From Mantis religiosa (Eukaryota > Arthropoda > Insecta > Mantodea > Mantidae): 64,000 nucleotides of DNA. Every line of letters begins with the position of its first letter. Position 1 is the stretch's first letter. The stretch spans positions 83,896,130-83,960,129 of the forward strand of contig CM060952.1 of the NCBI GenBank assembly GCA_030765055.1, read 5' to 3'. Positions 22,620 through 32,729 of this stretch are shown piece after piece. Under the pieces are notes generated by a model. That model was given only the letters and a program-made list of their open reading frames with translations, searched no databases and was not told where the DNA came from. A program made the translations under genes and the position numbers.

Positions 22620-23840
22620 TCAAAATATTAGACCTAAGTTCGATATAATAAAGTCCTTTGAAGAACGTTGAAGGAATCTTCATATTTACATTCTTAATAA
22701 TTCATATAAATTTAGATATGATCTAATATTTCTTTCACGAGAAAAATCGTTATCCATCTTGTACAGAGAAGTGCTATAGCTCAGGTACTCTCTCTTAAAT
22801 ATTGAACTAATGCGTAAACCAAAGAAGATGTCCTGTCATGGAAAGGAAAGAAGAGCCTCTGATATAATCTTCGAATGAAAAGCTTTGGGTAGTAAAAGGT
22901 TTGAATTACTGGGCTTAATAAACCCAGAAGATGATCCTCCTCAAATTAATTTAGTTAATAACCTACTGTCTCTCATTATAGGCACAGGGATATTTACCTA
23001 AAACTGTAAAGTGAGGAGATAATAAAATAAAGCTTTATGTTTCAGTGTTAAGGGCATAGAACCTGGCTTTTCCTTTACACTAAGTCAACCCCTAAACATA
23101 CTGTAGCCTTGTAATTTCCCTTTAGCTTCAAGAAAACGTGCAGTAAAACCAGTTCTGCAAATGTATATTACGACTGGATTAATTAAAAGAACCTACTTTT
23201 GTACTTTGTGTTGGTGAATAAGTGCAAATGTTAATGAGAATATAAGGAATCATTAGTTCATATTTGTGGAAGATAATGTAGTATGTACTCACTTTGTTAT
23301 CTAACCGAATTTTCCACCCTAAGAGGAATTAAGTGTGAATTCCATCAATTTTGTTGTTTGCCGCGAGAGAAACAAAAATACAGAACATTCATCCACTGAC
23401 TTCGAAGTGGTCCTTTAGGTGTATTGTGCTGATGTGTTTCACACCGTTTGGCCTCAGCAGATGTAGAACATTCGACTTCGAAAATATTTCATTATTTCAA
23501 TTCGAGACATTTCAGATTCCGAAAACATCTCTTCTGCGACTCGCGGGGTATAAAAGGGGAAGTTGTAGTAAAGTGTAGAAGTGAATTTTGGCCTGCGAGC
23601 AATGAAGTTTTGAGCAGTGTAAGTTGATACATGCAACAGAGACATAAGGGAACATTAAACTGACATGCTGACTCTCATGTATTTGTAAAAGGTAACTGTA
23701 AGTTAACATTTAACTAATGACTCTAGTGCCAAATAAAGTGAGTTTAATGGAAATTTCTGTTTTAAGTTTTTATTTAATAATATTATTGTCCTCTACCAAT
23801 GTGGTCATATCTTACAATGAATTAAATAATGTTCAGATAT
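22620..23840. other. No recognised gene; possible LTR-like tail
   Basis: GGGGTATAAAAGGGG at 23547-23561 and AATAAAG at 23734 give a TATA/poly-A spacing like an LTR. The part after 23690 weakly resembles 61850-61905. Otherwise nothing. Confidence 0.3.
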
Positions 23841-23846
23841 GTTTAG

Positions 23847-23980
23847 GGTCCATAGACTTACCTGATATTCATGTTTCAGAACGAAAGAAAACCCCGTAAA
23901 ATACCTTATCATCCTCAATAAGTTTCAAACTCAGGATCTCTTGAACGCGAGGCAAACACTCTACCACCAAGGCTTGTGAC
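23847..23980 (-). repeat. SINE-B, old copy
   Basis: Reversed blocks ACTTACCTGATATTCATGTT, AAAACCCCGTAAAATACCTT, CTCTTGAACGCGAGGCAAAC and TCTACCACCAAGGC are recognisable, with several indels. Confidence 0.65.
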
Positions 23981-24390
23981 GCGAGCACGAACGACATAAA
24001 CATTTTGGAAACACATTGTGGTATTTTACCTAAGCTCAGTATCATTTTCCCCTACTGCCTATATCATGGTGAACCTACCATGATGTCATCTTAAACTATT
24101 CTTAATGACTTTACTGTTACATCAAATGATCCCCCTTACCACGTAACATGTCTTCCTCAGCATGCGAGATGTCTACTACTGCTGCTATTCCGATCACGTT
24201 CTCTGATCACATTGCAATATGACAAGGAAGTGTCTGATTAAAAGCTGTAGCTTCCGAAGTATTTAAACGACCTTAAACCATGGAACCACCAACGTTTTCA
24301 CATAGGCGGATATTTTGTTATATATATAAAATGCGCAATTTTGTATTCCAGTTCGAAATATTACACACGAATATGATCCCTATTACTTAT

Positions 24391-24700
24391 AGGTAGGTAA
24401 AGGTACCGCATGAGAGACCTCAAGCGGCCTATGTTGGGGCGAGGGGTGGTTACAGCACCCATCCATATAGACATGGGCATACAAGGCCTATGAGTTTATC
24501 AGCCCTACGAGACAGCCGCCTTCACCTCCAGGAATTACCCTGGTACTAATTTCTGTTAGAGGCTGAGTGAACCCTAGGGCCAAAGTGCGACCAGAAAGTT
24601 TATACCAAAAGATAAATTCTAATGGCACCATCGGGAATCGAACCGCAACCTCCTGGCTTGTATTGTAGGCTAGTGCCGTAACCACTACGCTACCGATAAA
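24391..24700 (-). repeat. SINE-D, tRNA-derived
   Basis: On the minus strand the head CGGTAGCGTAGTGGTTACGG holds an A box. The B box is GCGGTTCGATTCCCG about 45 bp on. A body of 230 bp ends near the plus-strand TAGGTAGGTAAAGGTACCGC. It is the only copy of this family in the window, so its limits are less sure. Confidence 0.65.
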
Positions 24701-24942
24701 TATAACTTATTAAATTACTTCTTGGATGAAATTCGGTATCAGCCTTCACAGTTGCATTACGTATATTGAGGAAGATGTGTGTATGCCTGTTTACATGTAG
24801 TGGCGTCATGATTTATGTATACATTTATAGATAATTTCAATACGAATGATGTCTTCAGATGACACATTCCCAGAGTTTTATTGTTCCTAAAAAATAGACG
24901 TAATTTGCTTTGCGGGACCAGGATAGTTTATACTCCAGATTC

Positions 24943-25105
24943 GTGGTGGGCAACACGGCGCTGGGGCAGGTTTTTCAGGGATCTTCGGTTTCCTCCGCCA
25001 TCTCATTCCACGGGTGCTCCATCTTCATCTCATGTATCATCAGTGTCACCGCCTGCGGTGCCGTATGCAGTACAAGCGGGCAGTACACACTACACATTAC
25101 ACATA
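24943..25105 (+). repeat. SINE-A, head missing
   Basis: It begins at GTGGTGGGCAACACGGCGCT and continues with GATCTTCGGTTTCCTCCGCC, TCATCTCATGTATCATCAGT and CACCGCCTGCGGTGCCG, as in the copies at 7.88 and 45.61 kb. The tRNA-like head is absent (5' truncation). Confidence 0.8.
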
Positions 25106-26675
25106 TTCCAGATTACATAACCAATAATTTGATTACCCTTGCATGCAAATATAAAGAAATGCGCGTAGAAATAAAAATAAAGAATTAAGAGTGTAATTTC
25201 TAGCTTAAATTTCATCTCATGGTTTATTGGCAGTTGTCGATCGAAAATCAGAACGGCACTGATAAAACAAAACCATCTACACTCACATTCTTATACAATT
25301 TTGGATTAGTTTGCTTTACTAACATTTTGTTTTAACTTTTGAATGATTAAATGACACATTGAACCAAACAATTAACACATAGAGGTAATACGAGCAAATA
25401 CTAAAAAATGCTGTATAATTCTAAATGGAATTCCAAATTTGCTTTTGTCCCAAGTTATTGTTATTAAACTGGCCTCTCTTAAGATCCTTCACAGAGTCTT
25501 ACAGGTTCATAAGAAGCGGCTCAGTTTAACTTAGTGAGTGACAGACGTACTCACTTGTGACCCTCTCGACAAAGTAACAGTTGGTTGTCGCATTTTGTAC
25601 AGAGGTCTGTTACACAATCACATTATCTTACAGTGTGTAGAAGACTTGTAACAAAACACAAATTAATGCAGGTACAGGAACTACTTTCTCTGTTTTGCTT
25701 AATGAATCTCTGCTGACATGACACAAAAAATTTCCAACATCTGTTACTGTATCCTCTCCTGGAGGAATACAAAGTACATCAACTTCAACATCATTTTTCT
25801 TCAACCGTAGATAAGAGTTCTGTAGCGAACAGCTGTAGATTAGTAGACTTCCTGTCAGATTTACATACCGAAGATTTATCATCGCTTGAAATGGCTTTAT
25901 GTCAATGTGTGTTAAATGGTTGTCTTCAAGATGTAATTTACGTAGTTTTGACAATCATATAAAGACGCCTACTTCTAGATTACGTATCCTGTTTTTAATA
26001 AAGTGATTTTTCGGTAAAGTACTTCATGGTTGTGCAAAGCAAGGTATGCTTAATCAAATATCTCAAAAATAGAATTATCATGGAATTATAACATTTTAAG
26101 TGTCCGACAATTAGCATATATGCTCTCTGTAATCGTAGTAAGTCTATTACCATTTAATCAGAGTAATTCTAGTTTAGGAAATCGATTGAAAACATTTCCT
26201 TGAATATAAGGAATCAAATTGTTATTTAAAGACTTGTTCTGCAGTGAAGTTAAGTACTCAAGTAGGTAATCTTCTAGGTTCTCAAGTTGGATGTTATGCA
26301 AAAGCAGTTCCGTAAGTTTATGCAGTCCATTGAAACTGTCTTTTGTTATTTTTTGTATTAGATTAGCGTGCAAATGAGGTGAGGCAAAAGCGTTTTGTGG
26401 CATTTCATTGAAACAATTGTGACTTAATATAAATGACAAAAGATGCTTTAAGTCTTCAATCAGACCATCTGGTAGTATACCCACATGATTATTATAAAGC
26501 AAGAGGCGCAACAAGTTCTCTAGAGTGTTAAACAATTCTTCTGGAAGTTCCCTTATTTCATTATTAAACATACTATAGATATCAAGGCCGCAGCAAATAG
26601 TATAATTAACACTCACTCTGTGCCCTATAAAGCAATACATGTTACCATTATACTCTTACAAATTTCAGAACGGAT

Positions 26676-27165
26676 TATTTTAGTTAATTGGTGGAAATTA
26701 ATCATTTTCTTCACACTAGCCGTATATAGGCTAAGGTTTTTGATTGATAGAGCCAACATGAAAAATGCAGTGCCATGGCTGGGATTTGAACCACGGATCT
26801 CCTGGTTTCCGTCCAGTCTCTCTTACTCATTGAGCTACCATGGCCAACTTGCCGTCACGATATTAAATTCTCCATCTGACTCGTATAATTTCCCGGTAGA
26901 CCACTAGGGCCTCTCGCATTTGAGATACACCGTTTGTGGCGACTTACTATCGTAAGTACTTGAGCCCCAGGCTTCATCATTTAACTCTTATTATTTAAGT
27001 TGATGGAAAATTAATAATTTCTTCACACTAGCCGTATATAGACTAAGGTTTTTGATAGAGCCAACGTGAAAAATTCAATGCCATGGCCGGGATTTGAACC
27101 ACGGATCTCCTGGCCATGGCAGCTCAATGGATTAGAGCGACTGGACGGAAACCAGTCTATCTATT
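26676..27165 (-). repeat. Unit-E repeat, about 1.3 units plus inverted end
   Basis: The minus-oriented tRNA-like parts start at about 26771 and 27081, a spacing of about 310 bp, the same period as the array at 29.6 kb. The second is cut after GGATCTCCTGG and continues at once with the plus-oriented head CCATGGCAGCTCAATGG and its arm to about 27155. Divergence from the 29.6-kb array is clear (older copy). It lies inside the LRR pseudogene. Confidence 0.75.
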
Positions 27166-27174
27166 TATTTCACA

Positions 27175-27235
27175 TTTCACATATTCTGTCAGCAAGTAGA
27201 ATAACACCTCTGACATAATCCTATAAAACAAACAA
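27175..27235 (-). pseudogene. Second signal-peptide exon relic of the 25.6-kb LRR gene
   Basis: The minus strand shows TTGTTTTATAG/G and then ATTATGTCAGAGGTG, reading MSEVLFYLLTEYVK. It is the counterpart of the duplicated exon at 38.8 kb. Here it lies on the 3' (coding-downstream) side of the better copy at 27338-27240 and abuts the unit-E insertion. Confidence 0.5.
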
Positions 27236-27384
27236 TGCCTGTTAACATTGTACAGATATATCCTTCAGGACACATTGCTGAAGATGTAACTGAGCTCAAA
27301 ATGTTTGATGTGATCAAATAGTACAACGCTACTGACATGATTCCGTAACACAAACTTCAACGTTTTAGTATTTCTCCTTGTGCA

Positions 27385-27870
27385 TACCAAGCGTGATGGC
27401 TCAGGCAGTTTCGTCTGTAGCCCGCATTCGGGAGGTTCGATTCTCGTGGCTGACCTACCTTATCCGTGGGACTTTTAGGGGGTTTTCCCGGATCGCCAGC
27501 GAGTGCTGGGTAGGATAATAATTACATGCCTCCATTTCACCTCCATTGTCATTTCACTCTGATATTCTCTTTCAGGGTAGAAGTGTCGGCGGGTTTCTCG
27601 GCTCTGCACGGCTCTTGGTAAAGCTTCCTCTTCCACTAGGATAATGTCCGGTCTCCAAACCCGGTCTAGTGGGGTCATTTCTGGACCACAGTAGGTTGGG
27701 ATACGGGGAGTTTCCAAAGGGTAAACTGTTAGGACCCAGCCCTCTGCACTAACGTGGCTCCGTGGGATGACCGCCCTAGCCTTATCCTTCCTCCAGGAGT
27801 ACCCCACTTTGTATCATAGGTTCTATAGACTAAGTTTGGATCTCAGTGCCGAATCCCCTTCTTAGATTGT
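27385..27870 (+). repeat. SINE-C
   Basis: Head GCGTGATGGCTCAGGCAGTT, B box GGAGGTTCGATTCTCG, then the standard body blocks CCCGGATCGCCAG, TTCAGGGTAGAAGTGTCGGC and GGTCTCCAAACCCGGTCTAG, ending GTGCCGAATCCCCTTC. It is complete and moderately diverged. Confidence 0.85.
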
Positions 27871-28789
27871 CTAGTCCAGTTCATTCCAGTGGGTGGTAAA
27901 TTTAAAAGCCATGTTCGGATTTAACAAACTTTCTCATATTTCAGTCATGCTTTCACAGCCACGTGAACATAAACACCCACATACACACATACAGACACCT
28001 AAACACATACGCACACCAACACATGCTCTGATTATATATGCTCGCCTTCTGTTTCAGTTATATGTGCCGGAAAATTTATGTAATACTGATCTAGTCATCA
28101 CATATATTAAATTAATATATATATCACGAACAAGGAACTCCTGTTCCAGAAAATCAACAAGATCTTATAATCTAAGCCAGTATTTCTCAAAGTGTGGTCC
28201 GCGGACCCCCGGGGGTGCACGAGGAGATGACAGGGGGTCCGCGAGGGGGTCCCTTAGGTCAAGTTATAATGTTGAATTAAAACAATAGAAAACGTAGAAT
28301 TGTATTTACTGAGTCAATTATCTGCTCGGTATCGAACTACATACGTTTTACTTAACATTTTTTATGCAGCTATGTCGTAACGATGTAACACAGCTGATAG
28401 GTGCAATCAATGTAACAGTTGAGAGTGTGTAGTGCAGCGTTATAGTAGCAGTGACGCAACCGTACTGAGCGTGAGCGGTTAGCTGAGGTACGGGTGAAGG
28501 CAGCCAAGCCTGCGCGCGCAGGTCTGAGTCAGCAGTCACTGGCACCGGATACACGTACGCACGCACAACAAAGCAATCGTTCTCCCTATGTTGAAGCCAG
28601 TGTTGATAGTGTTTGATTCTTCTGAAAGTTTGTAATTGCGAATGGTGAGAATTTATTCGCGTCGTTCAGCATGAATCGTTGGTTACAGACTGGATAAATT
28701 AAACGTAAGCCTACATTAACTGGCGATCAAGACGCAAGTTGTAGTAGTGAATCTACTAGTTTAACTAGTTGCTGTTCTGCAGATCTGCG

Positions 28790-29360
28790 AAAAGTAAAAC
28801 GGCGAAAATACAGCGAAGAATAAGTTTGGGTTTGTTCGAGCTGGAACTGAAGATGAACAAAAATCTCAATGTTATGCTGTACTGTTCAATAACGCAATGA
28901 AGCCTGCTAAGCCGCGAAGAGATTTAGAAACGAAACATCCGGATTACATTGGTAAGACACTTGATTATTTTAAAATAAAAAGTAAAGAGATGAAAATGAG
29001 TAAATTTAGAATAGAAAATATTCTATTGGAACCAGTATTGAAGTAGCTTCCTATGAAGTAGCACTACTCATTGTTAAAAGCGGCAAGCCTGCAGAGGAAT
29101 TAATATTGTCAGCAGCTAAAAGATTGTGGTATAATGATTGGTTACTGAGCTGCCAAACAGCAGAACAAAGTCACACTATCAAATGATTCAGTTACACTAG
29201 TTAAGCGTGCCCTTTCCAACCACATATATGTGCGAGCAAACATTTTCAGTGTTGTGCAACATCAAGCCATTGAAGAGAAACAGACTTGTCAATGTAAAAA
29301 AAAAGTTGCACTGTTCACATTAATTCATTCCAATGAACAACATTTCAAGCTTTTTTTTTA
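28790..29360 (+). pseudogene. hAT transposase remnant (BED zinc-finger type)
   Basis: Readable in shifting frames: KRRKYSEE near 28800, then MKPAKPRRDLETKHPDYIG and LDYFKIKSKEM, matching the BED-finger-proximal block of ZBED/SCAND3-like transposases. Next come EVASYEVALLIVKSGKPAEE and KVTLSNDSV. Then an abrupt jump reaches the C-terminal block TYMCEQTFSVLCNIKPLKRN near 29225-29285. The catalytic middle is deleted, so this copy could not have moved by itself. Confidence 0.8.
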
Positions 29361-29404
29361 TAGTAATTCAAATTTTGTTGTTTTCAAATGCTAGGCTTTG
29401 GCAA

Positions 29405-29611
29405 TGAAGCCATTAGCTATCTTGCTCTCAATATTTCTGTGTAGTGGGTCCGGCAGATAGGGCTTCACAGGTTAAAAGTAAGTGTTTGGCCAAATAATCA
29501 TGTTCCGTAAGTAATCTAAAATTTGCTACTGCAGCTTTACGTGGGATTTCTGGAATAATTTCTGGATTTTTAATTAAAATATTCCATTTTTTATCTTTGG
29601 ATTTGTTAGAT
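29405..29611 (-). pseudogene. Distal end of the RNase H LINE, beyond the unit-E insertion
   Basis: Read on the minus strand from 29611 in the same frame as the segment ending at 31176: NKSKDKKWN, then NPEIIPEIPRKAAVANFRLL, then TEHDYLAKHL. This is the conserved tail after RNase H in insect LINEs (the usual form is RKxAVAxFRLxTGHDxLxxHL). The join across the insertion is in frame once the duplicated 11-bp target is counted once. The frame stops at about 29430, before the usual cysteine motif. Confidence 0.8.
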
Positions 29612-31175
29612 ATTATGGAAACGTTGAGTCAGACTGAAAAATTCAATGCCCTAGCCGGGATTTGAACCACGGATCTTCTGGTTTCCATCCAGCCGCACTA
29701 CCATTGTGCTACTATGGCCAACGTGCCAATATGACATTAAATTCTCCAACTGACTCGTATTTTCCCGGTAAACCACTTAGGAGTTCTCATAAACACATGA
29801 GACAACTACCTTAATGGCGACTTACTACATGTAAGTACTTTAAGGCCCGGGCTTTATAGTTAACCACTATTAGGTTAATTAATGGAAATTAATTATTCAT
29901 TCACACTGGCCGTGTGTAGGCTAAATTATGGAAACGTTGAGTCAGACTGAAAAATTCAATGCCATAGCCGGCATTTGAACCACGGATCTTCTGGTTTCCG
30001 TCCAGCCGCACTACCATTGTGCTACTATGGCCAACGTGCCGATATGACATTAAATTCTCCAACTGACTCGTATTTTCCCGGTAAACCACTTAGGAGTTCT
30101 CATAAACATGAGACAACTACCTTAATGGCGACTTACTACATGTAAGTACTTTAAGGCCCGGGCTTTATAGTTAACCACTATTAGGTTAATTAATGGAAAT
30201 TAATTATTCATTCACACTGGCCGTGTGTAGGCTAAATTATGGAAACGTTGGGTCAGACTGAAAAATTCAATGCCATAGCCGGCATTTGAACCACGGATCT
30301 TCTGGTTTCCGTCCAGCCGCACTACCATTGTGCTACTATGGCCAACGTGCCGATATGACATTAAATTCTCCAACTGACTCGTATTTTCCCGGTAAACCAC
30401 TTAGGAGTTCTCATAAACACATGAGACAACTACCTTAATGGCGACTTACTACATGTAAGTACTTTAAGGCCCGGGCTTTATAGTTAACCACTATTAGGTT
30501 AATTAATGGAAATTAATTATTCTTTCACACTGGCCGTGTGTAGGCTAAATTATGGAAACGTTGAGTCAGACTGAAAAATGCAATGCCATAGCCGGGATTT
30601 GAACCACGGATCTTCTGGTTTCCGTCCAGCCGCAGTACCATTGTGCTACTATGGCCAACGTGCCGATATGACATTAAATTCTCCAACTGACTCGTATTTT
30701 CCCGGTAAACCACTTAGGAGTTCTCATAAACACATGAGACAACTACCTTAATGGCGACTTACTACATGTAAGTACTTTAAGGCCCGGGCTTTATAGTTAA
30801 CCACTATTAGGTTAATTAATGGAAATTAATTATTCTTTCACACTGGCCGTGTGTAGGCTAAATTATGGAAACGTTGAGTCAGACTGAAAAATGCAATGCC
30901 ATAGCCGGGATTTGAACCACGGATCTTCTGGTTTCCGTCCAGCCGCACTACCATTGTGCTACTATGGCCAACGTGCCGATATGACATTAAATTCTCCAAC
31001 TTCTTCCGGGATTTGAACCACGTTGGCCATAGTAGCACAATGGTAGTGCGGCTGGACGGAAACCAGAAGATCCGTGGTTCAAATCCCGGCTATGGCATTG
31101 AATTTTTCAGTCTGACTCAACGTTTCCATAATTTAGCCTACACACGGCCAGTGTGAAAGAATAATTAATTTCCAT
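29612..31175 (-). repeat. Unit-E array: four to five tandem 311-313-bp tRNA-bearing units plus an inverted end copy
   Basis: Unit starts (attatggaaacg) fall at 29612, 29925, 30236, 30549 and 30862, so the period is 313, 311, 313 and 313 bp. The only obvious length change is a 2-bp indel in the second unit. The fifth unit stops near 31003, and from about 31019 the sequence turns round and copies the tRNA part in plus orientation to 31175. Each unit carries a tRNA-like segment read on the minus strand with an intact B box (GGTTCAAATCC) and an A-box-like AGCACAATGG. The array is flanked by an 11-bp duplication, tgttagatatt (29604-29614 and 31176-31186), inside a LINE ORF. Neighbouring units are nearly identical, so amplification is recent. 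Confidence 0.9.
31022..31093 (+). repeat. tRNA-like segment of the inverted unit-E copy
   Basis: The sequence folds as a cloverleaf. The 5' arm GCCATAG pairs 7/7 with CTATGGC at the 3' side. The D arm GCAC-loop-GTGC pairs 4/4. The anticodon stem CTGG pairs with CCAG around a 7-base loop ACGGAAA. The T arm (GGTTCAAATCC core) has mismatches in its outer pairs, and position 33 is C instead of U. It is therefore a tRNA-derived promoter module in a repeat, not a credible working tRNA gene. Confidence 0.6.
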
Positions 31176-32212
31176 TGTTAGATATTGATTGGTTTTGTTT
31201 GTTTTTATATTTTCTTTTGATTAATCTTTTTATGGATTTAAAGGGTAAGTTTTTACTTTTGTTTCGAATTAAATTTGCATCTTTTTTGGCAAGAAAATCA
31301 GCCGATTCATTTCCAGCAATTCCACAATGTGCAGGTATCCACTGTAATATAATTCTTTTCTGTAGTTTTTGAAGTTGTTGGATCATTTTGTGACATTCTT
31401 TAATTTGGATTTACCTCATTTTATATTAACTTATTGCACATAATGCTGCTTTAGAATCAGAAAGTAAGACAGCATTTTTGAATTTATGTATTCTGTATAG
31501 AAGATGTTGGAGTGAAATATGAATAGCCGTTACTTCTGCATCAAAATTTGTTGTGTGATATCCTGCTGGTTGATAGAATGAGAATAGTGCACACTTAATT
31601 CCTGCTCCTGAGTTTTTGTCCAAGTTAGATCCATCTGTGTAGATATGTAACCATTCTTCAGGTGGGTATCTATTGTTCACAGTTTCTAATGCTAGTGCTT
31701 TTAGTACAGGTTTGGAATTTTCAGATTTTGTAACTATTTGTTCTAAATCTAATTGACTATTAATTGGTTCAAAATTCAGTGAGTTTTCTTTTATTAAAAT
31801 GGTTTCTTTCGAATTAGGAAGATTCAGATCTGCTTTTAATTCCATAACATTGTGTAGGAAACTTGTTTGTGTTTTCATCTTGATTGGTTGTAATAATCTT
31901 TTCTCCCATTTTGTTGTTTTTAACCGCAGCATTTTTTCAAGTTGTACTAGTGCCTTCTGTTCTAAAGTATTGGATAGTTACGAGTTAAGGCATACATTGC
32001 CGTGATTGGAGTTGATTTTGCTGCACCGGTTATTAGTCGCAGGGCCTGATTTTGGCATACTTCTAGGTGATTTATGTTAGAACTGTTTGCTGTAATTATT
32101 ACCTCTGCATCATAAAGAAGTATTGGCTTGATGAATGTTTTGTATGTGGTGTTCAATGTCTCCCGATTACTGCCCCACTTGACTCCAGCTAATCTTTTCA
32201 AAATTGAAAATG
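31176..32212 (-). pseudogene. LINE C-terminal region with RNase H, 5'-truncated, interrupted
   Basis: Minus-strand text starts with RLAGVKWGS and LEVCQNQALRLITGA, the end of a reverse transcriptase ORF. An RNase H domain follows: YTDGSN (first Asp), FDAEVTAI (Glu), LLSDSKAAL (Asp) and WIPAHCGIAGNESADFLA (His and last Asp). All catalytic residues survive, but a frameshift lies near 31950 and two in-frame stops lie between 31428 and 31400. An RNase H in this place is typical of I, LOA and R1-type LINEs. The ORF is cut after QSISN by the unit-E array and resumes at 29611. The whole LINE sits inside a hAT element. Confidence 0.85.
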
Positions 32213-32729
32213 GTCATATGGTGGATTCAGAACATAATGAATAACTTTTTATATGTATAAAATAGTTTTTACATGAAAAATAAATTCATTTTTATAACAT
32301 GTAACTAATGCTATTAATCCTTGGGTAATCTAAAGAGTATGGTCTTTCTAATTGTTACTGATGGAAGGTTAGAGTTAAATAAAAATCTAGTTGGACAAAC
32401 TTGTATAAAATTGACTTGAAAATGAAAAAAAAATTAATAAATATCATTTAAAAATATATTTTCTATTTAAACTACATTTTATACACAAGTTTATTTTATT
32501 TAGTTTAACTTTTATTTTTTAAATGTATTATTAATTAAATTTAAAACTAAATATACAAGAAAATACCTTAAATTGTAAATACAGGAATTATTTAAATTCC
32601 AATTATAAAATTCAACCAGAAGTCGACTCGTTTATATAAATTGAATTGCCAAACTACGGGGTCCGCGAACAAGTTGTTAGGTGACAGGAACTTCCTTGAG
32701 GAAGAGGAGTTTGAGAAACACTGTTCTAA

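Larger units (their letters stand above)
25628..27338 (-). pseudogene. LRR gene relic, first exon separated by unit-E repeats
   Basis: The C-terminal part (25954-25628) has one or two LRRs, a degraded cap and a hydrophobic tail (VPVPALICVLLQVFYTL). The central part (26640-26158) has LRRs such as LTELLLHNIQLENLE. The stretch between them still reads as LRR but with stops. The first exon is at 27338-27240: ATG, then SVALYYLITSNILSSVTSSA, then a CPEG cap start. This matches the signal peptide of the 38.7-kb copy. Unit-E repeats (26676-27165) lie between the first exon and the LRRs. The gene is non-functional. Confidence 0.75.
28178..32723 (+). mobile_element. hAT transposon (ZBED/SCAND3-like type), degenerate, with nested insertions
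   Basis: The left end CAGTATTTCTCAAAGTGTGG followed by TCCGCGGACC, and the right end (reverse) CAGTGTTTCTCAAACT, are hAT-type inverted ends. They are flanked by an 8-bp near-duplication, atctaagc (28170-28177) and ttctaagc (32724-32731), the length expected for hAT. The plus-strand interior at 28.8-29.36 kb is a decayed transposase. The rest of the span is taken up by an RNase H LINE and, inside that, a unit-E array. Without these the element would be roughly 2 kb, an internally deleted copy. Confidence 0.85.

Noticed and set aside
29901..31156. Five near-identical 62-66-residue frames (HVGHSSTMVVRLDGNQK)
   Set aside because: They are readings of the tRNA-like part of unit E, repeated because the DNA is repeated, with no sign of coding selection.
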